From contig NZ_VLNR01000013.1 in NCBI RefSeq assembly GCF_007489275.1, positions 43,836-107,835 on the forward strand: 64,000 nt of DNA. The letters run 5' to 3'. The position numbers and the translations under genes were made by a program. The DNA is from Aquimarina algiphila. GTDB lineage: Bacteria > Bacteroidota > Bacteroidia > Flavobacteriales > Flavobacteriaceae. Positions 50,364 to 59,084 of the stretch are shown here, piece by piece; position 1 is the stretch's first letter, and each line of letters starts with the position of its first letter. The notes below the pieces were generated by a model. It was not told where the DNA came from and did no database searches. It saw only the letters and a program-made list of their open reading frames with translations.

Positions 50364-50385
50364 GATTGGTTATCACCATAGAGTT

Positions 50386-50934
50386 ATGAAAAATATAAAA
50401 TTACTCATATTCGTATTGATATTGCCTTTTATTGGTATATCACAGAATATAGATGAATCTATTCTAAAAATTAGGAAAGAGTTTCAACGTATCAATTCGA
50501 GTACAACATTAAAAAAGATTGATTTGAATAATGAAGAATTTATGGAATATATACCAGATGGAGGAGGTCAGATTACTGGTTTTTTTGAGAGTGATCATTT
50601 GGTGAAAATTACTGAATGGATGGGACCTTCTTATGGAGTTATCATAACAGATTATTACTTAAAAGACGGGGACGTGTTTTTTGCGTATCAGCGGGAAAAT
50701 AAGTTTAAGGATGTTTTTGATGAATCAGGAGAATGGATGCATTTTGATACATCTAAACTCGAAATTAAATTTGAAGGAAGATATTATTTTGAAAATTATA
50801 AACTTATAAAAGAACTCAATAAAGGAAAGCCTTTATTTGAAAGAACTTTTAAGGAAACTGAATTTCTTGAACAAGCTAATATATATGCCGAGATATTAAG
50901 AAAATCAAGGATTATGAAAAACAAAAAGAATTAG
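50386..50934 (+). CDS. Secreted protein of unknown function, family member B
   Basis: A 182-residue protein with a signal peptide (MKNIKLLIFVLILPFIGISQ). The mature part shares a pattern with the protein at 40360: an ILKIRKEFQRINSS-type helix, a YLKDGDVFFAYQREN strand pair (compare YIWDDELFFQYATHK), and FEGRYYFENYKLIKEL (compare LEERFYFKERNVIKCQ). The two are therefore probable paralogues. Function unknown; an extracytoplasmic beta-rich protein is likely. A lipoprotein gene follows 42 nt later. Confidence 0.75.
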   Translation: MKNIKLLIFVLILPFIGISQNIDESILKIRKEFQRINSSTTLKKIDLNNEEFMEYIPDGGGQITGFFESDHLVKITEWMGPSYGVIITDYYLKDGDVFFAYQRENKFKDVFDESGEWMHFDTSKLEIKFEGRYYFENYKLIKELNKGKPLFERTFKETEFLEQANIYAEILRKSRIMKNKKN

Positions 50935-50976
50935 ACTCTCTTTTTATTCAAAATGTAATATTCTAGAACAATACAG

Positions 50977-51729
50977 ATGAACAAATATATGAATGTTATG
51001 AATATACAGAGTACACTTATTTCGATGTTGATCATAATAACTGTTGTATTGACAGGGTGTAATAAAAAACAACAGTCTACATCTACAAAGAATAAAGTAG
51101 AGACAGAGGATGTAAACGCTACATCTGATGAAAACAATATGGAAAAACAGAAAACCTCCTCCGATGACATTACTGTTCCTGATATAGAAGGACGATATGA
51201 TCTTATAGAAGGGTTTGGGAATGGGCCAGAAAAAATACACGATTATAGTATATATAAAGGGATATTAATCATAAACCGTATCTCTGATACAGAGTTTGGT
51301 TTTGTTAAGGTTACAAAAACTAATCCATACAGTCCTATTGGCGAACATGGAATCTTCTCTTATAAAGAAAACAGGTTTTATAAAAAAGAAATAGACTATC
51401 CTAAAAAAATTATATACCATAGTAAAAGTATGGATCTCATAGTAAATGATAGTTTGATCAGTACAACTCGATATACTTCAAATATGACTATATATGGTAT
51501 ATGGAGAAAATCGAATCCAGAATCAAATATTTATGTTTCTCTTCGGAAAACATTAGAGAAAGAAAAAAAAGAATATATTGATTTTTATAATGAAGTGTAT
51601 AAAGATACTAGTATAACAGGAAGAAATGAATTCATCAAATATAGAACAGGAGAGAGATTTATAGAAAATGATTCAATTTTTCTGAGTAAATGGAAGAAAT
51701 ATAATACTAATTCTTCTGATAAGGGATAG
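50977..51729 (+). CDS. Lipoprotein of unknown function
   Basis: A 250-residue protein with a lipoprotein signal; the lipobox is VLTGC in IQSTLISMLIIITVVLTGCN. A polar, threonine- and serine-rich linker (about 30-65) leads to a domain starting IEGRYDLIEGFGNGPEKIHD, with VTKTNPYSPIGEHGIFSYKE and YSKSM-like strands, and a charged C-terminal helix. No family is recognised. ATG 50977 is taken; a later in-frame ATG (MNIQSTLI) is equally possible. It lies between a secreted protein and an AlkD-like gene. Confidence 0.65.
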   Translation: MNKYMNVMNIQSTLISMLIIITVVLTGCNKKQQSTSTKNKVETEDVNATSDENNMEKQKTSSDDITVPDIEGRYDLIEGFGNGPEKIHDYSIYKGILIINRISDTEFGFVKVTKTNPYSPIGEHGIFSYKENRFYKKEIDYPKKIIYHSKSMDLIVNDSLISTTRYTSNMTIYGIWRKSNPESNIYVSLRKTLEKEKKEYIDFYNEVYKDTSITGRNEFIKYRTGERFIENDSIFLSKWKKYNTNSSDKG

Positions 51730-51786
51730 AGTATTGATGTGAAAAAAGATTTCAAAATCTCTTTTTCCTCATGAAAGCCTAATATA

Positions 51787-52461
51787 ATGAAAGAATATAT
51801 ACAAACAATAGAGAGTGAATTCAAGAAAAATGGAAACCCAACTATTGCATTGGATCAAAAGGCTTATATGAGGGGTCAATTTGAGTTTTTCGGACTCAAA
51901 GCAACCCAAAGAAGAGAAATTCAAAAACCATTTTTTATTAAAGAATTTCTCCCGAAAAAAGGCGAATTACATCAAATTGTTAAAATACTTTGGGAGAAAC
52001 CTCAAAGAGATTTTCAACATTTTGGACAAGAGCTTACCTTAAAATATGTAAAGCAGTTTGAAAAAGAAGATATTGAACTTTTTGAATTCATGGTGATTCA
52101 TAAATCCTGGTGGGATACAATTGATTTTATTGCCACAAAATTAATTGGTGAATATTTTAAGATGTATCCAGAACAAAGGGATATTTATATAAAAAAATGG
52201 CTTGCATCTAATCATATATGGTTGCAAAGATCATGTTTGCTATTTCAACTGAAGTATAAAGAAAAATTAGATCCCGTGTTTTTGAGTTATGTGATTAATT
52301 CATTAACCGGGACTCAAGAATTTTTTATTAATAAAGCTATTGGTTGGGTGCTGAGAGAGTACAGTAGAACAAATCCAGAATGGGTTGTAGAATTTACGAA
52401 CAAGACAGAATTGAGTAGGTTAAGTAGAAAAGAAGCTTTAAGATTAATTAAAAAGAATTAA
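51787..52461 (+). CDS. DNA alkylation repair protein (AlkD-like HEAT repeat)
   Basis: A 224-residue all-helical protein of the AlkD DNA glycosylase family, whose HEAT-like repeats grip DNA and release N3- and N7-alkylated purines. Visible landmarks are QKAYMRGQFEFFGLKATQRR, the IHKSWWDTIDFIATKLIGEY helix with the family Trp-Trp-Asp, and TQEFFINKAIGWVLREYSRT. It has no signal peptide and is cytoplasmic. The next gene starts 3 nt after its stop with a TTG, so the two are co-transcribed although functionally unrelated. Confidence 0.9.
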   Translation: MKEYIQTIESEFKKNGNPTIALDQKAYMRGQFEFFGLKATQRREIQKPFFIKEFLPKKGELHQIVKILWEKPQRDFQHFGQELTLKYVKQFEKEDIELFEFMVIHKSWWDTIDFIATKLIGEYFKMYPEQRDIYIKKWLASNHIWLQRSCLLFQLKYKEKLDPVFLSYVINSLTGTQEFFINKAIGWVLREYSRTNPEWVVEFTNKTELSRLSRKEALRLIKKN

Positions 52462-52464
52462 AAA

Positions 52465-53208
52465 TTGATAAGAAGAATAGGTGTTATAGTAAGTATAAGT
52501 TTACTCGTTGGTCTAAGTAGCTTTTATTCAATTCAATCATTGGGTAATAGGATTGATGAATCAAAATTAATTAGTCACATTATTAACCCTAAAGAACAAG
52601 AGGTACATTTTTATTGGAAAGATAAGAACGGAAATACATATGCAAGCCTAAACAATCTAAAAACAAAATTAGAGGAAGAAAATAAACAGTTAGTTTTTGC
52701 CATGAATGGAGGCATGTATAATAAAGATAGGACGCCACAGGGATTATATATAGAAAACGGAGTTCGTAAGGCAAAAATAGATACCGTGGATAAAGGATAT
52801 GGAAACTTTTATTTGCAGCCCAATGGTATTTTCTATTTAACCATAGATAACACCCCTATTATATGCCCGACAACTAAGTTTAACAGTAATAGTGATATAA
52901 AATATGCGACTCAATCAGGGCCAATGTTATTGATTGATAATAAAATTCACCCTAAGTTTACTGAAGGTTCTGTTAATGTTCATATCAGAAACGGAGTAGG
53001 AATTCTTCCTAATGGAAATTTACTTTTTGCAATGTCAAAAGAAAAAATAAACTTCTATGATTTTGCATCGTATTTTAAACAAAACGGCTGCAAGAATGCA
53101 CTGTATCTAGATGGTTTTGTGTCTAGAACATATTTGCCTTCAGAGAATTGGGAGCAATTGGATGGAGATTTTGGAGTGATTATAGGAGAAATAAAAACTA
53201 AAAACTAA
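52465..53208 (+). CDS. Secreted phosphodiester glycosidase (NAGPA) family protein (TTG start)
   Basis: A 247-residue protein with a signal anchor (IRRIGVIVSISLLVGLSSFY). The NAGPA-like domain has FAMNGGMYNKDRTPQGLYIE (about residues 77-96), KYATQSGPMLLIDNKI, and NALYLDGFVSRTYLP. NAGPA enzymes remove N-acetylglucosamine from phosphodiester-linked sugars; bacterial members may act on exopolysaccharide or wall glycans. TTG 52465 is the only start that includes the signal. It is translationally close to the AlkD-like gene and converges with the next gene 11 nt away. Confidence 0.85.
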   Translation: MIRRIGVIVSISLLVGLSSFYSIQSLGNRIDESKLISHIINPKEQEVHFYWKDKNGNTYASLNNLKTKLEEENKQLVFAMNGGMYNKDRTPQGLYIENGVRKAKIDTVDKGYGNFYLQPNGIFYLTIDNTPIICPTTKFNSNSDIKYATQSGPMLLIDNKIHPKFTEGSVNVHIRNGVGILPNGNLLFAMSKEKINFYDFASYFKQNGCKNALYLDGFVSRTYLPSENWEQLDGDFGVIIGEIKTKN

Positions 53209-53219
53209 TCCTTAGATGC

Positions 53220-53825
53220 TTATGAATGGCTCCAATTTTCTGCATCGTCACTATTATTGGGAGAAAGTCCGATAATGTCCCCATCAGTATTTACACCCAG
53301 ACCAACGACAGTTCTATTTACATAATTGAAATAGCTAACTACTTGATTAATTTCTAATATTTCTCCATCAGATAATTGTTGCTCTCTAAGTTTATGAATA
53401 TCTGCTTCTGTAATAGTGTGATGAGATAGTGTTAATTGTTTTGCATAATGTAAGCCCTCTAAATATTGATATTTAAAATGAAGTTCTGGTTGATCTTTTA
53501 TGATAGAAGACATAATTCCCTGAAAAGTAGTTTCATCATTGAGCAAACGTTTTAACCCGGCAGCGTGATGATCAACACAATAGCTGCATTGGTTCAAATT
53601 ACTCACATAAACACCAAGTGTTTCCAAATACCACTTTGGTAGTGTGTTATTCGAATTATGAAGTACATTTTTATATAATCCCATGTGACCTATAAGGGTA
53701 TGTGGTCGTAAGCTATGAATAGATAAAACATTATCTACATTATTGTCAGGGCCCTTGATACGGTCATAAATCTTTTTTAATTGACCTGTAGCATTTTTAT
53801 ATGCTATTTCCTTTATCCAACTCAT
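53220..53825 (-). CDS. Carboxymuconolactone decarboxylase / peroxidase-related protein (AhpD-like)
   Basis: A 201-residue helical protein of the CMD/AhpD family. The redox centre is CSYCVDHHAAGLKRLL (about residues 79-94), with two cysteines separated by two residues plus the following histidines, as in AhpD and peroxidase-related enzymes. Further motifs are QLSDGEILEINQVVSYFNYV and NRTVVGLGV. It probably works in thiol-dependent peroxide reduction in the cytoplasm. The lspA stop is immediately upstream, adjacent to this start, so the two share a transcript. Confidence 0.87.
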   Translation of the reverse strand: MSWIKEIAYKNATGQLKKIYDRIKGPDNNVDNVLSIHSLRPHTLIGHMGLYKNVLHNSNNTLPKWYLETLGVYVSNLNQCSYCVDHHAAGLKRLLNDETTFQGIMSSIIKDQPELHFKYQYLEGLHYAKQLTLSHHTITEADIHKLREQQLSDGEILEINQVVSYFNYVNRTVVGLGVNTDGDIIGLSPNNSDDAENWSHS

Positions 53826-54341
53826 TTATTGAAGTTTTTCTCTAAAAAATGACCCTTTTTTACTGAAAAGAGCACTAAATAATACTAACATTGATCCTAG
53901 CATAATAGAAACATCTGCTAGGTTAAATATTTCAGTTTTAAAAATACCTAGATCCAAAATCAAAAAATCAGTCACCGATCCATACATAATACGATCAAAA
54001 AGGTTTCCAATTCCTCCACCAATAATGAAAGCAAAACCGATAATAGTTTCTCTGGAATAATTTGTCTTGATTAATATTTGTCTTAATAATACTAGTAAAA
54101 CGAATATTGGAAGAATTTGTAATAAAATAATTTTTAGTATCGGACTTAAATCCGAACCTAAACTATACGCTGCTCCTGTATTTTCGACTTTAGTCAACAC
54201 AAAATTATCTTTAAAAACAGCTATACGTTCATAAGGTTCAATTGCTTGTCGTACAACACTTTTTGAGATCTGGTCGCAGCTAATATTTAGCAAAACCAGA
54301 GAAAGTATGAGTATTATTCTTATTTTTCCTTTGATTTTCAT
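53826..54341 (-). CDS. lspA: Lipoprotein signal peptidase
   Basis: LspA is the inner membrane aspartyl protease that removes signal peptides from lipidated prolipoproteins. From ATG 54341 it has about 171 residues and four helices. The conserved motifs are present: CDQISKSVV, VENTGAAYSLG, GGGIGNLFDRIMYGSVTDFL, and IFNLADVSIMLGS, the last two holding the catalytic aspartates. A start at 54371 would add an unlikely leader. It sits with CMD and GNAT genes rather than its common flavobacterial partner dksA/traR, so it may be a second copy. Confidence 0.92.
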   Translation of the reverse strand: MKIKGKIRIILILSLVLLNISCDQISKSVVRQAIEPYERIAVFKDNFVLTKVENTGAAYSLGSDLSPILKIILLQILPIFVLLVLLRQILIKTNYSRETIIGFAFIIGGGIGNLFDRIMYGSVTDFLILDLGIFKTEIFNLADVSIMLGSMLVLFSALFSKKGSFFREKLQ

Positions 54342-54367
54342 TATAATTTCAAAAGTAATAGAAACGA

Positions 54368-54913
54368 TCAATTATTCTCATGTTTCTCATATTTTTTATG
54401 TTCAGAAAGAGAGAAAGCTTTATCATAACTATCTTTGTTAATAGTTTCATTTTCATTAGAATCATAATCAATTAAAATTTTCCAATTACCCTCTATCATT
54501 TTTAGTACGACATGAAATTGGCCATATGAATATTGTACTTTATTATCATTATCAGTATACGATGCTCTATAAATACCTCTGTCAGAAACAAGGGTTTCTG
54601 AATACACTCTTTCGAATAACCTAAAATCAATAAGAGCTGGTTTTCCTTTGGGTTTACTCCATCTTTTTTTATATCCTTCAAGGTAGGTTTTAACACCTTT
54701 TATTTCTCCACCATTTCCAGAAATACGAATCATGTCATTACTATGAATAGAGGCAAACAAATTGTAATCTAATGTTTCAAAGGCTTTAGAAAAATTACCA
54801 TACATGTCGGCATTAATTTTTTCATGAATAGCAGTTTCTTGCGCTATACCATCAAGATTTGAATAATAAGAGAGTAGAATTATTATAAATATTATTTTTA
54901 TTTTAGATTTCAT
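54368..54913 (-). CDS. Secreted NTF2-like (DUF4440/SnoaL-type) protein
   Basis: A 181-residue protein with a signal peptide (MKSKIKIIFIIILLSYYSNL). The mature domain (INADMYGNFSKAFETLDYNL; SIHSNDMIRISGNGGEIKGV; YSYGQFHVVLKMIEGNWKIL) is the cone-shaped NTF2 fold of the DUF4440/SnoaL group, in which a helix pair carries a curved sheet around a pocket. No catalytic residue can be named. Its end abuts lspA, and a GNAT gene lies 5 nt upstream, so it is part of a four-gene minus-strand unit. Confidence 0.75.
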   Translation of the reverse strand: MKSKIKIIFIIILLSYYSNLDGIAQETAIHEKINADMYGNFSKAFETLDYNLFASIHSNDMIRISGNGGEIKGVKTYLEGYKKRWSKPKGKPALIDFRLFERVYSETLVSDRGIYRASYTDNDNKVQYSYGQFHVVLKMIEGNWKILIDYDSNENETINKDSYDKAFSLSEHKKYEKHENN

Positions 54914-54918
54914 AACTG

Positions 54919-55470
54919 TTAAATATTTTGTTGTTCATATAATACGCAATGTTTCAATCGGTCATTATCTAATAATTTAGGATGTATAAAAGTTTTAATG
55001 CGTTGCATTCCTATTTTTTTCATGATTAATTCTGATTTTAGATTAATCTCTGGGGCAACAGAATAGATTTTGTTTAGTCCCATTTGTTGAAATCCAAAAT
55101 CCAGGCATGCTTTTGCACCTTCGGTAGCATATCCTTTGTTCCAAATACTTTTTTTAAGCCGCCAACCAATATCTATAAAAACATCGAGATCTTTTAAATA
55201 GGTTTGCTCGCATAAACCTATAAAGCCAATACATTCTCCATTTTCTAAAAGATCAACAGGGAAGTAACAGAACCCTTTTTCAGCGAACATTTCTTGCATT
55301 CGTACAATGAAAGCCTTAGTTTCTTGCTTTGATGGCTTAAAGGGGAAAAATTCCATTACATCATCATCATTATTAATTTCTGTTAAGAGCTCTAGATCGT
55401 CTAGCGTCCATTCCCTGAAACCTAAGCGTTCAGATGTAAAGATGTATGTATTCATTTTAAGCATTTTCAT
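54919..55470 (-). CDS. GNAT family N-acetyltransferase (RimJ/RimL-like)
   Basis: A 183-residue cytoplasmic acetyltransferase of the type that modifies amino groups of small molecules or proteins. It has the group's N-terminus TSERLGFREWTLDDLELLTE, WRLKKSIWNKGYATEGAKACLDFGF with the acetyl-CoA-binding GYATEG, and the late NLKSELIMKKIGMQR. The start is ambiguous between ATG 55470 and ATG 55455 (MNTYIFT); homologues favour the shorter form. It heads the unit GNAT, NTF2-like, lspA, CMD. Substrate unknown. Confidence 0.87.
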   Translation of the reverse strand: MKMLKMNTYIFTSERLGFREWTLDDLELLTEINNDDDVMEFFPFKPSKQETKAFIVRMQEMFAEKGFCYFPVDLLENGECIGFIGLCEQTYLKDLDVFIDIGWRLKKSIWNKGYATEGAKACLDFGFQQMGLNKIYSVAPEINLKSELIMKKIGMQRIKTFIHPKLLDNDRLKHCVLYEQQNI

Positions 55471-55645
55471 GTTGGCTTATGTAAATATAAAGTATCATTT
55501 AATACTTCTATAAAAATATAGGAGCACGTTAACGTTTTTTACATAAAAAAACAGGTGTTTACCCTCTTTTATTTACATTATATAATAATTATATTTGGTT
55601 ATACACGATTCTTTATAAGAATACTAACCTAATAACCAGCCAAAT

Positions 55646-57094
55646 ATGAAAAACAAAACAGGAATTATTTTACATGGTTTTATAATAGTAGCTATTGGGG
55701 CTGCTTGTATGACTTCTTGTAAAAAGGAAGAAAAAAAAGAAGAAAAGATAGAGCCTGAAACCACATATAGTGAAGTTCAGACAGAAACTACTTGTGCTTG
55801 TGAATCGAGCTGGTTCCCACACAGTCAAACATCTGCTCCTGCCGAGGGAAAAGGAAGCCCGTTTGATGTATCTTCTACGACCAATTGTATTTTTCACCAA
55901 TGGTCATGGCAGAAATTTTTATGGTTGACAAAACCAGATGGTAACCTCCCTTTATTTCTAAATCAGGATTCAATAATTCAAGTGAGTGATTTAATGGAGA
56001 AAATACCACAACAGACTGGGGCAAATGTGGTGTTAACAGATACAGAACAAGCAGGGTCGAATGGTATACTAAAAACAAATCCTGCATATAATAGTGCGAC
56101 CAATGAGGCTATTACTATATATTATTCGATTCATACTAGTCCAATAATGTTAAACCAAGCTGAGATTTTTAAAAAACAATTAGATGATGGAACATTGCCT
56201 GCAGATAATTTAGAAGTATTTCCAGTAGGTTCTTTAGAGTTAAAAGTGTCATGGGTAGATATTAATGCTATTTCCAGTGATAAACAAAGTAATTATTTTA
56301 CAACTGTTGCTGCTTTGAGCACAGATGGAGGCGCTACTTTTACAAATACTAAGATGGCTTTGTTAGGGATGCATGTTACTGGTGTTGTAGAAAATCATCC
56401 TGAGTTTATTTGGGCTACATTTGAGCATAATGATATTGCACCAAATTATGATTGGTCTGCCAATACAGCAAGTTCATCCACAGAGAAATTATTATTTAGT
56501 AAAGGGACAACAACTGGCTTAGGAGGGATTACCTGGGATACAACAAACAAAGCACCAGTGACAGCCCATATGGCGTATGATTTATTTCAATATGGGGTTC
56601 CTGTAAATGCTTCTGGTTTTTTGAAAACAAGCCAATCAGAGCCAGAAAATTTTGATAATATTAAAGATATTAATACTTGTGTGGCTGCAAAACTTACCGA
56701 TGTATGGAATAATTATTTCTATAATGGTTCTATTTGGATTAATACAGATAATATGACACCAAAGGAACAAGCAGAAAAGATCGTAAGTTTAGGATATAAA
56801 ATAGGAGCAGCAACACCAGGATCTTTTGCAAGAGGCTCTTTAAATAACGCAAATGTTTCTATGGAAACCTTTACCCAGACTTTTCAAGATAGTATTTCAA
56901 AAATAGCAGTAGATAATCTCGCTAATTGCTTTTCATGTCATGCAGGAGTTAGTTTTACAGGTAATACTTCTCCAATATATCTTAGCCATATTTTTGATGC
57001 TTATATCAAATCTGGTCAAGGTAAAACAAGGGATGAAATTAATACATTAAAAGACGATCAACATATACAAACACTTCTTAAAGCTGTTGAATAG
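55646..57094 (+). CDS. Lipoprotein with a CxxCH haem-c motif
   Basis: A 482-residue protein with a lipoprotein signal (GFIIVAIGAACMTSCKKEEK). A lysine/glutamate linker follows, then WSWQKFLWLTKPDGNLPLFL (about residues 88-107), MALLGMHVTGVVENHPEFIW and ATFEHNDIAPN (about 235-265), and near the C-terminus NCFSCHAGVSFTG (about residues 432-444), a CxxCH haem-c attachment motif. This layout recurs in uncharacterised predicted cytochrome-like proteins. It is probably exported and anchored outside the inner membrane. Electron transfer is inferred only from the motif. It is monocistronic with a strong terminator. Confidence 0.75.
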   Translation: MKNKTGIILHGFIIVAIGAACMTSCKKEEKKEEKIEPETTYSEVQTETTCACESSWFPHSQTSAPAEGKGSPFDVSSTTNCIFHQWSWQKFLWLTKPDGNLPLFLNQDSIIQVSDLMEKIPQQTGANVVLTDTEQAGSNGILKTNPAYNSATNEAITIYYSIHTSPIMLNQAEIFKKQLDDGTLPADNLEVFPVGSLELKVSWVDINAISSDKQSNYFTTVAALSTDGGATFTNTKMALLGMHVTGVVENHPEFIWATFEHNDIAPNYDWSANTASSSTEKLLFSKGTTTGLGGITWDTTNKAPVTAHMAYDLFQYGVPVNASGFLKTSQSEPENFDNIKDINTCVAAKLTDVWNNYFYNGSIWINTDNMTPKEQAEKIVSLGYKIGAATPGSFARGSLNNANVSMETFTQTFQDSISKIAVDNLANCFSCHAGVSFTGNTSPIYLSHIFDAYIKSGQGKTRDEINTLKDDQHIQTLLKAVE

Positions 57095-57111
57095 TAGTAT
57101 TGTATAACATA

Positions 57112-57151
57112 AAAAAATGTCCTTTAAATAATAATCTAAAGGACATTTTTT
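57112..57151. terminator. Bidirectional terminator between two convergent lipoprotein genes
   Basis: AAAAAATGTCCTTTA (57112-57126) is perfectly complementary to TAAAGGACATTTTTT (57137-57151), 15 bp with a 10-nt loop and T- and A-rich flanks. It serves the plus gene and possibly the minus gene ending at 57270. Confidence 0.85.
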
Positions 57152-57269
57152 ATTTCTGTTTCATGATGTCTTTTTTCAATAATATCGATATCAATCTCAT
57201 ATTGCAATCCATACAAATTTATAAGAGTATCGGTTCTTTTATATTATCTATAAGATTATAAAAGAATGA

Positions 57270-58826
57270 TTAGTTGTTTTCTTCAAAAGCGGCACTTTCA
57301 TATGCACCAATATCGGGGGCAGTTGTATTGCGCAGATTACCCAGGATATCAGTTCCCGAAGTTGGAGTAGATGCACCTCCATTTGCTGCAGAATTCTCAC
57401 CAATATTGAGCATGTTTTCGAAAGGGGCTTTAAAATCAGGTTCTCCGTTTAATACGATATTCTCAAACAATGCTACATTTGTAAAATCATATAAGGCATT
57501 ATCAGCAAATTGATTTCCTGTATCTTCGAATCTAATCAGACTGTTCTTGAAATTATAGTTAAAAGCAGTACCGTCAACTCTACTAAATATAAGTTCAAGT
57601 TGTTGGTTACCATAAATAATACAATTTGTAAAATTGGCTTCGATTAAATCAGCAACAACCACTTCTGTTTCACTTACTCTAAGATTATTATCTATTAAGA
57701 CGGTTGGAAGTTCTCTAAATCCACTTCCTATACTAGAATAATTAGTAAAAGTACAGTGATTGAAATTGTAAGTCCCTCCTAATGAACAATTGAGAGATAC
57801 TTGTCCAGCATTATTAATAACTACGTTTTCACCAAGTATATTACCTGTGCGAGCTAAAAGACCGACATTAGAACTGTTATAAATCTGTGTATTCGAAATG
57901 GTAAGTGTTGGATCTGGTCCGCCATCATTAGAATCCATTAATATACCCACCGTAGCATTTTTTATTGTGGCATGATTTATACTATGTCCTGTACTTCCTG
58001 CGGTGAGCCATATTGTACCCCATTGTCCCGGGATATCACTAAAACCAGGTTCTAAACGATCACTTTCAAAAATCACTTCATTTTCAAGGAGTTCGGGATC
58101 TGTACTTACATCACCATTTATAACAAGAGTACCTTCATTAGCAACAATAAGCCCAGAATCGGCATGAAAGTGTATTCTTGCACCAGCATCTATAGTAAGA
58201 GTTTTTCCACCGGGAACAGCTGCATATCCATAAATAATATAGGGCTTTTCGTTGGTAAAATTTAGCTGCTCGTCTTCTAGGAAGAAACCTTCAATTCTAA
58301 TTTCATTATTTTCATTATCTAAACCTAATAAAAGTGTTTCTATTTCACCTGTCATAGCATCTCTAGAAGGAAATAAAAATATAGCATCTTTTATTAAGGT
58401 AACCAGATCAACATCTTGTTGATTTCCACCTGTATCAAATAATATACGATCTGTATATAAAAACTCGGTATCTGTTGTTTGACTTGTTATATCGGTTGTG
58501 GTTTCTACAAATACAAAAATACTATCCTTTGCAAGTACCTGAACATCTTCAAAAGATTTTCCAGGAATACCATCTACATTAAGTCTATAGTTAGAATTTT
58601 CACCTCGTTCTAATGCAATAGTGGGGATCGTAAAATCATCGTCTGTTCGATTATATACTTTAAAGCTATACGTACTAGAGCCAATATTGGTAAAAACAGT
58701 ATCCAAAAATAGAGTGTCATTTGAAAATTGTAAATTTCCAGTACTAGGCCCAGATTCAAAATCATTACGACAAGAGCTCCATAAAATTAATACTACAAGT
58801 AAGAAAAGAGTTGATAAGTAACGCAT
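57270..58826 (-). CDS. Beta-helix type outer surface lipoprotein
   Basis: A 518-residue protein with a lipoprotein signal (MRYLSTLFLLVVLILWSSCR). The N-terminal beta sandwich (about 25-150) contains LQFSNDTLFLDTVFTNIGSS, a choice-of-anchor-like repeat. From about residue 180 a right-handed parallel beta-helix is suggested by repeated LTIDAGARIHFHADSGLIVA, WGTIWLTAGSTGHSINHATI, LTISNTQIYNSSNVGL and FTNCIIYGNQQLELIFS. The end PDIGAYESAAF is the closing motif typical of such proteins. It may bind or process polysaccharide, but catalytic residues are not identifiable. It is likely exposed on the outer membrane. Confidence 0.82.
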   Translation of the reverse strand: MRYLSTLFLLVVLILWSSCRNDFESGPSTGNLQFSNDTLFLDTVFTNIGSSTYSFKVYNRTDDDFTIPTIALERGENSNYRLNVDGIPGKSFEDVQVLAKDSIFVFVETTTDITSQTTDTEFLYTDRILFDTGGNQQDVDLVTLIKDAIFLFPSRDAMTGEIETLLLGLDNENNEIRIEGFFLEDEQLNFTNEKPYIIYGYAAVPGGKTLTIDAGARIHFHADSGLIVANEGTLVINGDVSTDPELLENEVIFESDRLEPGFSDIPGQWGTIWLTAGSTGHSINHATIKNATVGILMDSNDGGPDPTLTISNTQIYNSSNVGLLARTGNILGENVVINNAGQVSLNCSLGGTYNFNHCTFTNYSSIGSGFRELPTVLIDNNLRVSETEVVVADLIEANFTNCIIYGNQQLELIFSRVDGTAFNYNFKNSLIRFEDTGNQFADNALYDFTNVALFENIVLNGEPDFKAPFENMLNIGENSAANGGASTPTSGTDILGNLRNTTAPDIGAYESAAFEENN

Positions 58827-58997
58827 ATTTATATAAAAAGGTCTTTAAGAGAATACATAAAGTTGCAAATTAGCAAAGATTTTTGTTTTTAAAAGCTTCA
58901 TTTTCTCATTCTTTCATTTAATCATTATTTATGTTGATGAAAGTATAACTTGTTAGCCTATACATATATTGCTTTTTGATAAAATATAATACTAGTT

Positions 58998-59031
58998 AAA
59001 TTATTTCTTTTTACTTAAAATTATTTCTTTT
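58998..59031. repeat. Direct repeat pair upstream of lpdA
   Basis: AAATTATTTCTTTT occurs at 58998-59011 and again at 59018-59031, a 20-bp period (two DNA turns). The pair lies just before the lpdA -7 box. It could bind a regulator or be chance in AT-rich DNA. Confidence 0.4.
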
Positions 59032-59038
59032 AATACTT

Positions 59039-59046
59039 TAACTTTG
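59039..59046 (+). promoter_or_regulatory. lpdA -7 promoter box
   Basis: TAACTTTG matches TAnnTTTG, 38 nt before ATG 59085. No -33 TTTG is visible; the direct repeat occupies that region. Confidence 0.45.
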
Positions 59047-59084
59047 TTAGTTCAAATTTAATACGCACAACATAATAATCTATT

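Noticed and set aside
57136..57243. A 36-codon frame on the minus strand with protein-like composition (INLYGLQYEIDIDIIEKR)
   Set aside because: It has no credible start codon and ends inside a strong terminator. It may be the tail of a decayed gene, but evidence is too thin.
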